Origin: JBAYVY01 sp041674345
GTDB taxonomy: Bacteria > Planctomycetota > Phycisphaerae > Phycisphaerales > Zrk34
NCBI GenBank assembly: GCA_041674345.1
Contig: JBAYVY010000074.1
Location: forward strand, 1 to 11,865
Length of the DNA: 11,865 bases
Reading direction: 5' to 3'
Numbering within the stretch: the stretch's first letter is position 1; each line of letters begins with the position of its first letter. Under the pieces are notes generated by a model. That model made no database searches and was not told the DNA's origin. It was given only the letters and a program-made list of their open reading frames with translations. This document shows positions 5,355 to 11,694 of this stretch, piece by piece. Position numbers and translations under genes: made by a program.

Positions 5355-6958
5355 TGCGAACCTCCCTTGGATGGTGACATTGTATCACCGCCGGATCGCC
5401 CGGTTGAAAAAACTTCCGGGGGCGGCTGACCGGGCGGATGTTGCATTCGCGTCAAAAGCTCATGCCCGTAACTACCCGGCATCGGCGACCACAACACCCG
5501 CCCGCCCAGCACCAGAGGCCGGTACAGCATCGGGTCCATCGCCGCGTCACCCGTCAAACCCTGCGGCCCCGGCAGAAAGACGACCCCCGCCGCGCGATAC
5601 CGTTCACGCACATTCGCATCCGCCGGTGCCGACAGATCATGGCCCCCGTCCAGGTAATATCGCAACCCTTCCGGGGGCGCGGGCCGCTCGGTGTATTGCG
5701 TGTAATACAGCGGCGCATCCGGCAAACGCGGCATTCCCCTGCCATTGTTGTCATGCTGCCTCAAATAATAAAACCGCGGCTTGCCCCGCACGCCCGCCGT
5801 GATGTCATGCCACGTCATCGTCGATAACGGATCGCCCGTGAAACCCACATTCACTGCATGTCGCCCCTCCGCCTCCGGAAGTTCCCCCAACATCAGCGGC
5901 ACCAGATACACCGCGTGAGGCAACATGGCCAGGTGCCGGTCATCCGCCCGCGACGTCGTCTTGAGCAGCAAGCCCGCCGCGATCGCGCCGAGTCCCGCGT
6001 ACACCGCTTCCTTCGAGCTCGCCCCCGCGCCGATCACCGTCGCCCCCGCCCCCGCGATCGCCAGTCCCGATCCGATCGCGCTCTTGGCCTGACGCACCGT
6101 GTCCAGCGACCACCATTTCGGGTACTGACTCAACACCCACAAATCCACCCCCGGAAGTTGCATGGGCACATCCATCATTCGACCGTCCACCGCGACCGAA
6201 ACTTCCGGGGGCGGAAAACGCCGTCCGTCCGGCTCGAATCGCACTTGTGCGCCGTCTTCGCCGACCGCGTGCTTCCGGGGGCCTCGCCCGTAGTCGATCA
6301 ATAAAAACGTATCGAAATCGCCCCGCTTGATGCGTTCGACCAACGGGCGGCAGGCGACGTTCAATCGCACCGCATGATCCAGCGCCGCGTCAGCCGCCGC
6401 GTCCTGACCGCTCAATTCCTCGCACAATCCGAGCACCAGATACCCCAGCACGAACTGCGATTCGATTTCCAGGCGACCCTCCGCATCATTCGGTTCATCG
6501 GCCTTGAAGTCGCGCAGTTTGAACAGTGAATTGCGTATCGCCGCGCGTGCGTTTTCGATATCGCCCCTGACCAGGTACAACGCGGCCAGTTCGTAGAACG
6601 CCATCGCCTGTTCGTAGGGTTCGCCGGTCCAGACGCGATTGCCTTCGTAAATAATGGTCGCGGCGGCGGTGCGGTCGGCGGTGTTGATGTGGCCGGTGGT
6701 CAGGTATTCGTAAGCGGTGAGCATCGCGTGCTGCGCCTCGTCCAGGTCGCCCCACGCCATCGACGCCATGCCCAGCCGCAGGTTGTTCAGCACGACATCG
6801 CCGCTGGTTCGGTCGGCGGCTTCCGGTCGCACGACCTGCCGGGCCTCGGTGTAGTAACAGCCGTAGTAAAGCCCCGCCGCCTGATCCGCCGCGCGCCGGT
6901 GGGCGTCATCACACCCCACGCCGGCCAGCAGCAACATCACAACGCCCGCGATTCGCAT
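5351..6958 (-). CDS. COG3014-like lipoprotein with helical-repeat N-terminus
   Basis: The 535-residue precursor (ATG 6958; a GTG at 6979 would add 7 residues) has a signal peptide ending AGVGC at C16, probably a lipoprotein although Gly at -3 is atypical. About residues 20-210 are TPR-like helices (YEQAMAFYELAALYLVRGDI, AAIRNSLFKLRDF). Then comes a Gly/Ala-rich hydrophobic stretch (about 295-335) and DDRHLAMLPHAVYLVPLML, a pattern I associate with COG3014 proteins. COG3014, YcfL and LpoB genes often co-occur, which supports the call. Function is unknown; an envelope role with peptidoglycan synthase activators is inferred. Odd feature: six copies or degenerate copies of the dispersed repeat lie inside the gene (near 5412, 5668, 5864, 6148, 6201 and 6272), giving PPPEV twice, APPEG, LPEAEG, LPGV and GPRK. 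Confidence 0.75.
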   Translation of the reverse strand: MRIAGVVMLLLAGVGCDDAHRRAADQAAGLYYGCYYTEARQVVRPEAADRTSGDVVLNNLRLGMASMAWGDLDEAQHAMLTAYEYLTTGHINTADRTAAATIIYEGNRVWTGEPYEQAMAFYELAALYLVRGDIENARAAIRNSLFKLRDFKADEPNDAEGRLEIESQFVLGYLVLGLCEELSGQDAAADAALDHAVRLNVACRPLVERIKRGDFDTFLLIDYGRGPRKHAVGEDGAQVRFEPDGRRFPPPEVSVAVDGRMMDVPMQLPGVDLWVLSQYPKWWSLDTVRQAKSAIGSGLAIAGAGATVIGAGASSKEAVYAGLGAIAAGLLLKTTSRADDRHLAMLPHAVYLVPLMLGELPEAEGRHAVNVGFTGDPLSTMTWHDITAGVRGKPRFYYLRQHDNNGRGMPRLPDAPLYYTQYTERPAPPEGLRYYLDGGHDLSAPADANVRERYRAAGVVFLPGPQGLTGDAAMDPMLYRPLVLGGRVLWSPMPGSYGHELLTRMQHPPGQPPPEVFSTGRSGGDTMSPSKGGSQ

Positions 6959-6965
6959 TGTTCGT

Positions 6966-7505
6966 TTAATCCCATTCACTGCGTGTCACGCCGCGTTTCA
7001 GTTCGTAGCGGTCCTCCCAGATGATTTGGTCACTGCGTAAATCGAGCAACTCGAACGCACAGACGTACATCGCCGACCTCGCCTGCCGCGAATAATTGTC
7101 CGCGGTGTGAAACGTCGCGGCCAGCGCGTGCGTCGGGGTCAATCGTCTGTTGGGTTCATCCAGCGATTGCGCGTGCGCCAACGGTAATACGAACTTCAAC
7201 GCATGGGCGTTCAATGCCGGTGACTGCGCCAGCAGCGCCCGCAGCCGCGCCATGTACGCCCGCTTTTCGCCTTCGGGGATGATGTCGCTGGTGTCGTTCG
7301 TCACCCGGTCCAGCGTAATCACCCACGGCTCATCATCCGCCTGGCGCGACGCGATCGCCGGGTTGCCCAGCAATGACTCGGCCATCCGATCCGTCATCGC
7401 CACCAAGTCCGCCGAGTCCAGCCGCACGTTCTCAATGCGCGGCGCGCCGCAACCGGCCAGCACCAGCAGCATCAGCATCGCCATACCATGTCGCATCCGT
7501 TTCAT
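6966..7505 (-). CDS. LpoB-like lipoprotein (penicillin-binding-protein activator family), copy 1
   Basis: The 179-residue precursor has a basic start (MKRMRHG), a Met/Leu-rich hydrophobic core and a clear lipobox LAGC (C19). The mature domain parallels the copy at 4300-4836: SADLVAMTDRMAESL helix, VITLDRVTNDTSD strand, YMARLRALLAQ helix, LAATFHTADNYSRQA and the closing FELLDLRSDQIIWEDRYELK. The order and the final IIWE-type strand are typical of LpoB/CsgG-like proteins. ATG 7505 is 9 nt after the CPBP stop; a GTG at 7511 is an alternative. Its stop is 7 nt before the COG3014-like start, so CPBP, LpoB-1, COG3014 and YcfL form a tight operon. Why two paralogues flank the cluster is unknown; they may serve different synthases. 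Confidence 0.85.
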   Translation of the reverse strand: MKRMRHGMAMLMLLVLAGCGAPRIENVRLDSADLVAMTDRMAESLLGNPAIASRQADDEPWVITLDRVTNDTSDIIPEGEKRAYMARLRALLAQSPALNAHALKFVLPLAHAQSLDEPNRRLTPTHALAATFHTADNYSRQARSAMYVCAFELLDLRSDQIIWEDRYELKRGVTRSEWD

Positions 7506-7514
7506 ATCCACAGT

Positions 7515-8357
7515 TTATCCGCTCACCAGCCCGCTGAGCACCACCGCGATGTTGGCGGCATTGAACATCAGGTGCAGCAACATGCTCGCCCATAACGCGC
7601 CGGTGCGTTCATAAACGTAACCCAGCCCCATCCCCAACACGAACAACCCTGGCAGCGCGGGCGGCGAAACGCTGCCCCAATGCACCAACGCGAACAAGGT
7701 CGATGTCGCCACGATCACCGGCCACCGGCCCGGCCGCGACCCACTGTTCCTCATGGCCGTCTGTATCAATCCGCGGAAGAAGAACTCCTCGAAAATCGGC
7801 GCCACGATGACCGCCGAGGCGATCAGGCCGATCCGCGTCACCTGCGACGGCTCGTCGCGGATCGCCCGCAGCAGCGGATGCCCCACCGCCGGCGTGTCGG
7901 CGACCAGCAGTTTCCACAACGCGCCGACCGCCATCAACATCATGAACGTCATCGGAACCACGAACAACATCACCCGCATCGCCGTCGCAAGACGTGTACC
8001 GAAACGATCCAGGCGAAAGCCGAAACCGCGAAGCCCGCCTTCGATGGACTGGTGGACGCGAATGCACACCAGCCCCACCGCCGGCAACATGCCCAGTTCC
8101 GCCAGCACCGTCCATCGCAGCAGTTCCGCCGGGGTTTCGGGCATGCCCCACCGCGATTGCGCCAGTGCCGCGACGAACATCGGCCCGCCGAACATCAATA
8201 TCATTCCGAACAACAAATCGATCAGCGTCAATTCCCCCGTCCTCGCCGGTGCGTCGGCGAAGATGCTTTCGCGGAACACCCCCCGCCGCTTCTGCCACGC
8301 CAACAGCAACAGCACATATGCGCCGGCCAGCGACGGAATGATGTCTTCACGCAACAC
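7515..8357 (-). CDS. CPBP-family intramembrane metalloprotease
   Basis: CPBP (CAAX protease and bacteriocin-processing, Abi) proteins are multi-spanning metalloproteases. All signature motifs are present: EEFFFRG (E190-E191, R195), FALVHW (H226) and LHLMFNAAN (H262, N266), positions counted from GTG 8357. About seven hydrophobic segments precede and surround them, for example VLLLLAW, LLFGMILMFGGPMF, MLFVVPMTFMMLMAVGAL and LFVLGMGLGYVY. GTG 8357 is chosen because GGAG lies 8 nt upstream (8366-8369) and it begins just before the first membrane helix; longer starts (ATG 8423, GTG 8426) would put low-complexity residues from the minisatellite edge at the N-terminus. It leads an operon with envelope lipoproteins, 9 nt before LpoB-1. 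The substrate is unknown; processing of a prenylated or bacteriocin peptide cannot be assumed. Confidence 0.9.
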   Translation of the reverse strand: MLREDIIPSLAGAYVLLLLAWQKRRGVFRESIFADAPARTGELTLIDLLFGMILMFGGPMFVAALAQSRWGMPETPAELLRWTVLAELGMLPAVGLVCIRVHQSIEGGLRGFGFRLDRFGTRLATAMRVMLFVVPMTFMMLMAVGALWKLLVADTPAVGHPLLRAIRDEPSQVTRIGLIASAVIVAPIFEEFFFRGLIQTAMRNSGSRPGRWPVIVATSTLFALVHWGSVSPPALPGLFVLGMGLGYVYERTGALWASMLLHLMFNAANIAVVLSGLVSG

Positions 8358-8379
8358 TTGATTCGCTCCGCCCCTGTGG

Positions 8380-8408
8380 TTGAGCGCGCCGAGGCGCGGG
8401 CCTACACT
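8380..8408 (+). promoter_or_regulatory. Candidate trpC promoter
   Basis: TTGAGC (8380-8385) and TACACT (8403-8408) are 17 bp apart, each matching consensus at 4/6. A start near 8415 would give an 86-nt leader that contains the 12-bp repeat array. No leader peptide with tryptophan codons and no attenuator pair is visible in that leader. Confidence 0.45.
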
Positions 8409-8426
8409 GTCCGGCCAGCGCATCAC

Positions 8427-8486
8427 CCCCGGAACGATCCCCGGAACGATCCCCGGAACGATCCCCGGAACGCCCCCCGGAACGAC
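8427..8486. repeat. 12-bp minisatellite, five units, in the trpC leader
   Basis: CCCCGGAACGAT is repeated exactly at 8427-8438, 8439-8450 and 8451-8462, then as CCCCGGAACGCC (8463-8474) and CCCCGGAACGAC (8475-8486). The unit resembles the first half of the reversed dispersed repeat (CCCCGGAAGT). It ends directly at the GGAG (8487-8490) that serves trpC. Confidence 0.95.
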
Positions 8487-8500
8487 GGAGTGTAACCGGC

Positions 8501-9307
8501 TTGCCGAATATTCTCGACCAGATCGTCGCCCACAAACGCGTGGAAGTCCAAAAGGCCCGCCAGATCGTGCCGCTGGACGAGTTGCGCGAACGGGCGGAGG
8601 CGTCGGCCCAACCCCGCAACTTTTTCGCGGCCGTCACACGCAAAAACGCCTGCGTCAACGTCATCGCCGAGGTCAAAAAGGCCAGTCCCTCCGCCGGGCT
8701 GATCCGTGAAAACTTCGACCCCGTTGTGATCGCGCAGGCCTATCAGCGCGGCGGGGCGGCGTGCATCAGTTGCCTCACCGATGAACGCTTTTTCCAGGGC
8801 AAACTCGAATACATCGCGTCAATCAAACAGGCCATCGACCTGCCGGTGTTGCGGAAGGATTTCATCATTGATCCGTACCAGTTGTACGAAGCGCGGGCCG
8901 CCGGGGCGGACGCCGCGCTGCTGATCGCCGAATGTCTGCCCGAAGCGGAACTGGTCGATATGCTGATTCTCGCCACCGAGTTGCGACTGACCGCGCTGGT
9001 GGAGATTCACGATGTCGATTCGTTGCTGAAGGTACGCCCGCATCTGGGTTTTCCGCATCCGGGTTATTGCCTGCTGGGCATCAACAACCGCGACCTGCGC
9101 ACGATGGCCACCGACCTGAACCACACGCTGCGATTGATCGACATGGTGGAAGACCCGTCGATTCTTATTTCCGAGTCCGGCATCCGCACGCACGATGACG
9201 TGATACGTCTGCGTCAAGCCGGTGTGAACGCGATCCTCGTCGGCGAACACCTGATGAGACAGCATGATGTGGAAGCGGCGCTGCGACAATTACGCACGGG
9301 TCAATAA
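8501..9307 (+). CDS. trpC: Indole-3-glycerol-phosphate synthase
   Basis: TrpC closes carboxyphenylamino-deoxyribulose phosphate to indole-3-glycerol phosphate, the penultimate pathway step of tryptophan synthesis, in the cytoplasm. The 268-residue TIM barrel is full length and monofunctional (no TrpF domain). Motifs are AEVKKASPSAG (E57, K59), VLRKDFIIDPYQ (catalytic K119), LVEIHD (E168), LGINNRDL (N195) and ISESGI (E225, S226), matching the active-site set of the family. The start is TTG at 8501: it has GGAG 10 nt upstream, and MPNILDQIVAHKR is a normal TrpC N-terminus. It stands alone without other trp genes. A promoter is proposed at 8380-8408; the leader consists largely of the 12-bp repeat array. 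A hairpin follows at 9383. Confidence 0.97.
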   Translation: MPNILDQIVAHKRVEVQKARQIVPLDELRERAEASAQPRNFFAAVTRKNACVNVIAEVKKASPSAGLIRENFDPVVIAQAYQRGGAACISCLTDERFFQGKLEYIASIKQAIDLPVLRKDFIIDPYQLYEARAAGADAALLIAECLPEAELVDMLILATELRLTALVEIHDVDSLLKVRPHLGFPHPGYCLLGINNRDLRTMATDLNHTLRLIDMVEDPSILISESGIRTHDDVIRLRQAGVNAILVGEHLMRQHDVEAALRQLRTGQ

Positions 9308-9310
9308 ACA

Positions 9311-9406
9311 CAAAGCCGTGACCGCTGGTCGCGGGGATGATGTGAAATCATTAAGCAAACATACGCCCGACGGCATCCAAGACCGCGACCAGCGGTCGCG
9401 GCTTTG
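9311..9406. repeat. 24-bp inverted repeat downstream of trpC
   Basis: The arm at 9311-9334 (CAAAGCCGTGACC to GCGG) matches the complement of 9383-9406 with one mismatch, separated by 48 bp. Each arm is itself nearly a hairpin. The pair fills the spacer between trpC and the convergent 128-residue gene. Confidence 0.9.
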
Positions 9407-9411
9407 TTTGC
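9383..9411 (+). terminator. Candidate trpC terminator
   Basis: CCGCGACC-AGC-GGTCGCGG (9383-9401) is a perfect 8-bp GC-rich stem with a 3-nt loop, followed by CTTTGTTTG. It lies 76 bp after the trpC stop and could end transcription from the plus strand. The T-tract is interrupted, so efficiency is uncertain. Confidence 0.5.
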
Positions 9412-9415
9412 CTTG

Positions 9416-9802
9416 TCACGCGGTGATGTCCAGGCGGGGCGGAGGTTCGGGCGGCGCTTTGCCGGACCCGCCGCCGGAAGCTAAGCGGGGCACGCCGGGA
9501 ACGAGTGGCTCATCAGGTTCCGAACTTCCGGGGGCGTTGGATTGCTCGAAATAATCTTGGGTCTCGTGGTGTCGCCGGCGTCGGCCGGTGTGGTCGCGTT
9601 CTTCTTCGTGGATGCGGGCTTTGCTGCTGTCGGTTTCGGTGGAGTTTTCGACTTCGTGCGTGTGCTGGTCGAGCAGATCGCGCATCTTCCCGGCCAAGGC
9701 CTGGTCACGGTTGCGCGTGGCGTCGGCGCTCTTGGCGGACTGGTTGGTTTGCACCAGTGCCTGGGCGGCGGACGCGGCAATACCAGAACCAATCGTGCTC
9801 AT
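9416..9802 (-). CDS. Hydrophilic protein of unknown function, 128 residues
   Basis: Not recognised. Residues 1-70 look alpha-helical and polar (MSTIGSGIAASAAQALVQTN, DQALAGKMRDLLDQHTHEVE). A basic/histidine cluster RRRRHHE follows at 74-80, and residues 89-128 are a Pro/Gly/Ser-rich tail likely to be disordered. The Ala-rich N-terminus is not long or hydrophobic enough for a clear signal peptide. ATG 9802 is chosen because GAGG lies 8 nt upstream; further in-frame sequence upstream is only translated repeat (poly-Pro). Part of the tail (NAPGSSEP, residues 89-96) is encoded by a reversed copy of the dispersed repeat at 9524-9536. Three more copies lie just upstream of the gene. It converges on trpC. 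Confidence 0.65.
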   Translation of the reverse strand: MSTIGSGIAASAAQALVQTNQSAKSADATRNRDQALAGKMRDLLDQHTHEVENSTETDSSKARIHEEERDHTGRRRRHHETQDYFEQSNAPGSSEPDEPLVPGVPRLASGGGSGKAPPEPPPRLDITA

Positions 9803-9832
9803 GGCGGGTTCCTCAGGTCGTGACCTTCCCGG

Positions 9833-9883
9833 ACTTCCGGGGGGCGGGACTTCCGAGGCGGGGACTTCCGGGGGCGGGGGCGG
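9833..9883. repeat. Triple tandem copy of the G-rich repeat upstream of the 128-residue gene
   Basis: ACTTCC plus six G then CGGG (9833-9848), ACTTCCGAGGCGGGG (9849-9863) and ACTTCCGGGGGCGGGGG (9864-9880) follow head to tail. The plus strand carries G-runs of 6, 3, 4, 5 and 5, enough for a G-quadruplex in principle. The tract is in the likely 5' leader or promoter region of the leftward gene, 31 bp from its start. Confidence 0.9.
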
Positions 9884-9931
9884 TGGATGCACGAAAACCG
9901 TTGCCCGACGGGGATACTATCGGATATACAA

Positions 9932-9960
9932 TCAAAATAAATTAAAAAATCCCGCGGGAT
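9932..9960 (-). terminator. Candidate intrinsic terminator downstream of the PycB-like gene
   Basis: On the minus strand, the perfect 12-bp palindrome ATCCCGCGGGAT (9949-9960) runs straight into TTTTTTAATTTATTTT. The stem can form only about 4 bp with a loop, so it is weak, but the T-tract is clear. It lies about 95 bp past the stop of the PycB-like gene. The same AT-rich stretch may instead be part of the promoter of the next leftward gene. Confidence 0.35.
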
Positions 9961-10042
9961 ACGGGGGTTTCGGCGAAAGGGGGATGTCATAACCGGGTTA
10001 TTCGACAAAATCGGAGAGGGACGCTTCGCGTCACCCGCTAAA

Positions 10043-10070
10043 CAAAGGCACCGGTTATGCCGGGGCTTTG
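10043..10070 (-). terminator. Stem-loop across the PycB-like stop codon
   Basis: CAAAG and CCGG elements at 10043-10054 pair with CCGG and CTTTG at 10060-10070 around TTATG, with a small internal mismatch. On the minus strand it contains the stop codon and is followed by TTTAG. It may act as a weak terminator or 3'-end stabiliser. Confidence 0.3.
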
Positions 10071-11575
10071 TTGCGTTTGTCGAGGAACGCGCGGGCCGGA
10101 GCGGCGAACAGGAGGATCAACAGCAGATCGCGGTTGGATTGGATGGCGGATCCGTGTTCCTTGTAGATCGCTTCGAGATCGGTCTTCGGAGCATATGCGG
10201 CCGGCCGATCGCTGAAGGTTTTGCCGTCGGGCGAACAGAGTTTGACGACATCGGTGTTGGGGCTACCGGGGGTCCGACCGTACTTGCCGAGGACGAGGTT
10301 TTTGAACTCGTTGGTGAGCATGCCGTAGCGCTTGCCGGTGATGATGTTGAACGACGCCTGTGTGCCGACGATCTGGCTGGTGGGGGTGACCAGGGGGATG
10401 TAGCCGGCATCGGCGCGGACCTTGGGAACTTCTTCGAGAATCTGCGGGAGCAGATCAAGCTTGCCCTGGTCTTTGAGTTGTTTGTGGAGATTGGAGATCA
10501 TGCCGCCGGGCACCTGGGCGTCGAGCTGGGTGCGGTCGGTGGCGGGGTAGCCCTGGCCGACCATGATCTTGTCTTCGACGATGGCGATGGCCTGGTTGAT
10601 TTTGGCGCGATCGCGGGACTGGACGAGTTTGACGACTTCGTCGATTTGCTTGCTCATCTCGGCGGTCGGCTCGGCGGGCCAGGGGTTGCCGAACTTGTTG
10701 GGCGATGCGTCGCAGTCGTGCAGTTCCTTGCGGATTTGGCGAAGCTCGGTGTCGATCTTCGGGGCATGTTTGAGGGAGATGTCGCACGAAAGGCCCATCG
10801 CCTTGGCGAAGAAGGACATGAGTTCGACGGGGGGTTGCGCGGTTCCGCCGGCCATCGGGCCGTAGTCGGTGTCGATGTGATCCACGCCGGCGATCATGCC
10901 CGCGACGTAGGTGACGTTCGCCAGGCCGTTGGTGCAGTGGGAGTGGAGCGACAGTTCGACATCGGGCCATCGCTTTTTGATCGCATCGACGAGTGTGAAG
11001 CAATCGGCGGGGTGGAGCAGGCCGGCCATGTCTTTGATCGCCAGCGAATCGGCGCCGGAGTCGATGGCCTTCTCGGCGAAGCGCAGGAAGTGGGGGATGT
11101 CATGGACGGGGCTGGTGGTGTAAGACAGCGCGGCCTCGGCGTGGCCGTTGAAGGTTTTGGTCGCCATGATGGCGGTGATGAGATTGCGGGGGTCATTGAG
11201 GGCGTCGAAGATGCGGACGCGGTCATTGCCGCTGCGCACGGCTTCCTTGAGGAACTCGATGACGACGTTGTCGGGATACGGGTTGTAACCGAAAAGATTC
11301 TGCCCGCGGCAAAGGGAACGGATGGCGATGCCCCCGGAAGTGAAGCCCTTGCCGAGACATTTGCGGAATTGATCGAGACGGTCGAAGGGGTTGTCGCCGG
11401 TGAATCGCAGCGCGGCATCCAGCGTGGCGCCGCCCCACAGTTCGAGAATGCGGTAGCCGGAGTCTTTCAAGTAGGGCAGAACGCGCATGCACTGCGCGGT
11501 GCTCATGCGGGTGGCCAGGAGCGACTGGTGGCCGTCGCGGAGGGAACAGTCGATGAAGTTGATTTTGCGACTCAT
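10055..11575 (-). CDS. Biotin-dependent carboxyltransferase subunit (PycB / transcarboxylase 5S / oxaloacetate decarboxylase alpha type)
   Basis: The family moves CO2 between carboxybiotin and pyruvate/oxaloacetate in a metal-containing TIM barrel. The 506-residue product shows SLRDGHQSLLATRM with metal ligand D14, LELWGGATLDAALRF, CRGQNLFGYNPYP, RIFDALNDPRN, the lysine normally carbamylated in LAIKDMAGLL (K181), metal ligands H211 and H213 in LSLHSHCTNG, and VTPTSQIVGTQA. It ends ILLFAAPARAFLDKRN with no biotinyl AMKM domain, so it resembles the propionibacterial 5S subunit or a PycB without its carrier; the substrate cannot be fixed from sequence. ATG 11575 is used since MSRKINFIDCSLRD fits the family; an upstream in-frame start at 11686 would precede the promoter. 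The segment before CRGQN is about six residues longer than usual and contains TSGG, encoded by a repeat copy (11330-11341). Confidence 0.92.
   Translation of the reverse strand: MSRKINFIDCSLRDGHQSLLATRMSTAQCMRVLPYLKDSGYRILELWGGATLDAALRFTGDNPFDRLDQFRKCLGKGFTSGGIAIRSLCRGQNLFGYNPYPDNVVIEFLKEAVRSGNDRVRIFDALNDPRNLITAIMATKTFNGHAEAALSYTTSPVHDIPHFLRFAEKAIDSGADSLAIKDMAGLLHPADCFTLVDAIKKRWPDVELSLHSHCTNGLANVTYVAGMIAGVDHIDTDYGPMAGGTAQPPVELMSFFAKAMGLSCDISLKHAPKIDTELRQIRKELHDCDASPNKFGNPWPAEPTAEMSKQIDEVVKLVQSRDRAKINQAIAIVEDKIMVGQGYPATDRTQLDAQVPGGMISNLHKQLKDQGKLDLLPQILEEVPKVRADAGYIPLVTPTSQIVGTQASFNIITGKRYGMLTNEFKNLVLGKYGRTPGSPNTDVVKLCSPDGKTFSDRPAAYAPKTDLEAIYKEHGSAIQSNRDLLLILLFAAPARAFLDKRNKAPA
11330..11341. 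repeat. Dispersed repeat core inside the PycB-like gene
   Basis: GCCCCCGGAAGT at 11330-11341 is the reversed 12-bp core of the repeat. On the minus (coding) strand it reads ACT TCC GGG GGC, giving TSGG in a region where related enzymes are shorter. Confidence 0.6.
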
Positions 11576-11611
11576 ATGAAGGGACTCGCCTGGAAAGCGG
11601 TGGGGAGCAGT

Positions 11612-11640
11612 AATGTAGCGGGAATTGCGCCGCGTGCCAA
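11612..11640 (-). promoter_or_regulatory. Candidate promoter of the PycB-like gene
   Basis: On the minus strand, TTGGCA (11640-11635, 5/6 to consensus) and TACATT (11617-11612, 4/6) are 17 bp apart. Transcription would begin near 11605, giving a leader of about 30 nt before ATG 11575. The Shine-Dalgarno sequence in that leader is weak (GGCGAG). Confidence 0.5.
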
Positions 11641-11652
11641 GCGATGGAAGAC

Positions 11653-11679
11653 AACAGAACAGCAGAAAAACAGAACAGC
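11653..11679. repeat. Short direct repeat upstream of the PycB-like promoter
   Basis: AACAGAACAGC occurs at 11653-11663 and 11669-11679, a 16-bp period, in the spacer before the four-helix-bundle gene end. It is another word-like spacer repeat, here without an inverted arm. Confidence 0.7.
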
Positions 11680-11694
11680 GGGACATAAAAACAT

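Noticed and set aside
8427..8486. CRISPR array
   Set aside because: Units are only 12 bp and directly adjoining, with no spacers and no cas genes.
7680..8495. Plus-strand open frames opposite the CPBP gene
   Set aside because: They are His/Arg/Pro-rich shadows of the membrane protease on the other strand.
8415..8500. Tryptophan attenuator or T-box in the trpC leader
   Set aside because: No leader peptide with Trp codons, no alternative hairpins and no T-box motif; the leader is mostly the 12-bp repeat.
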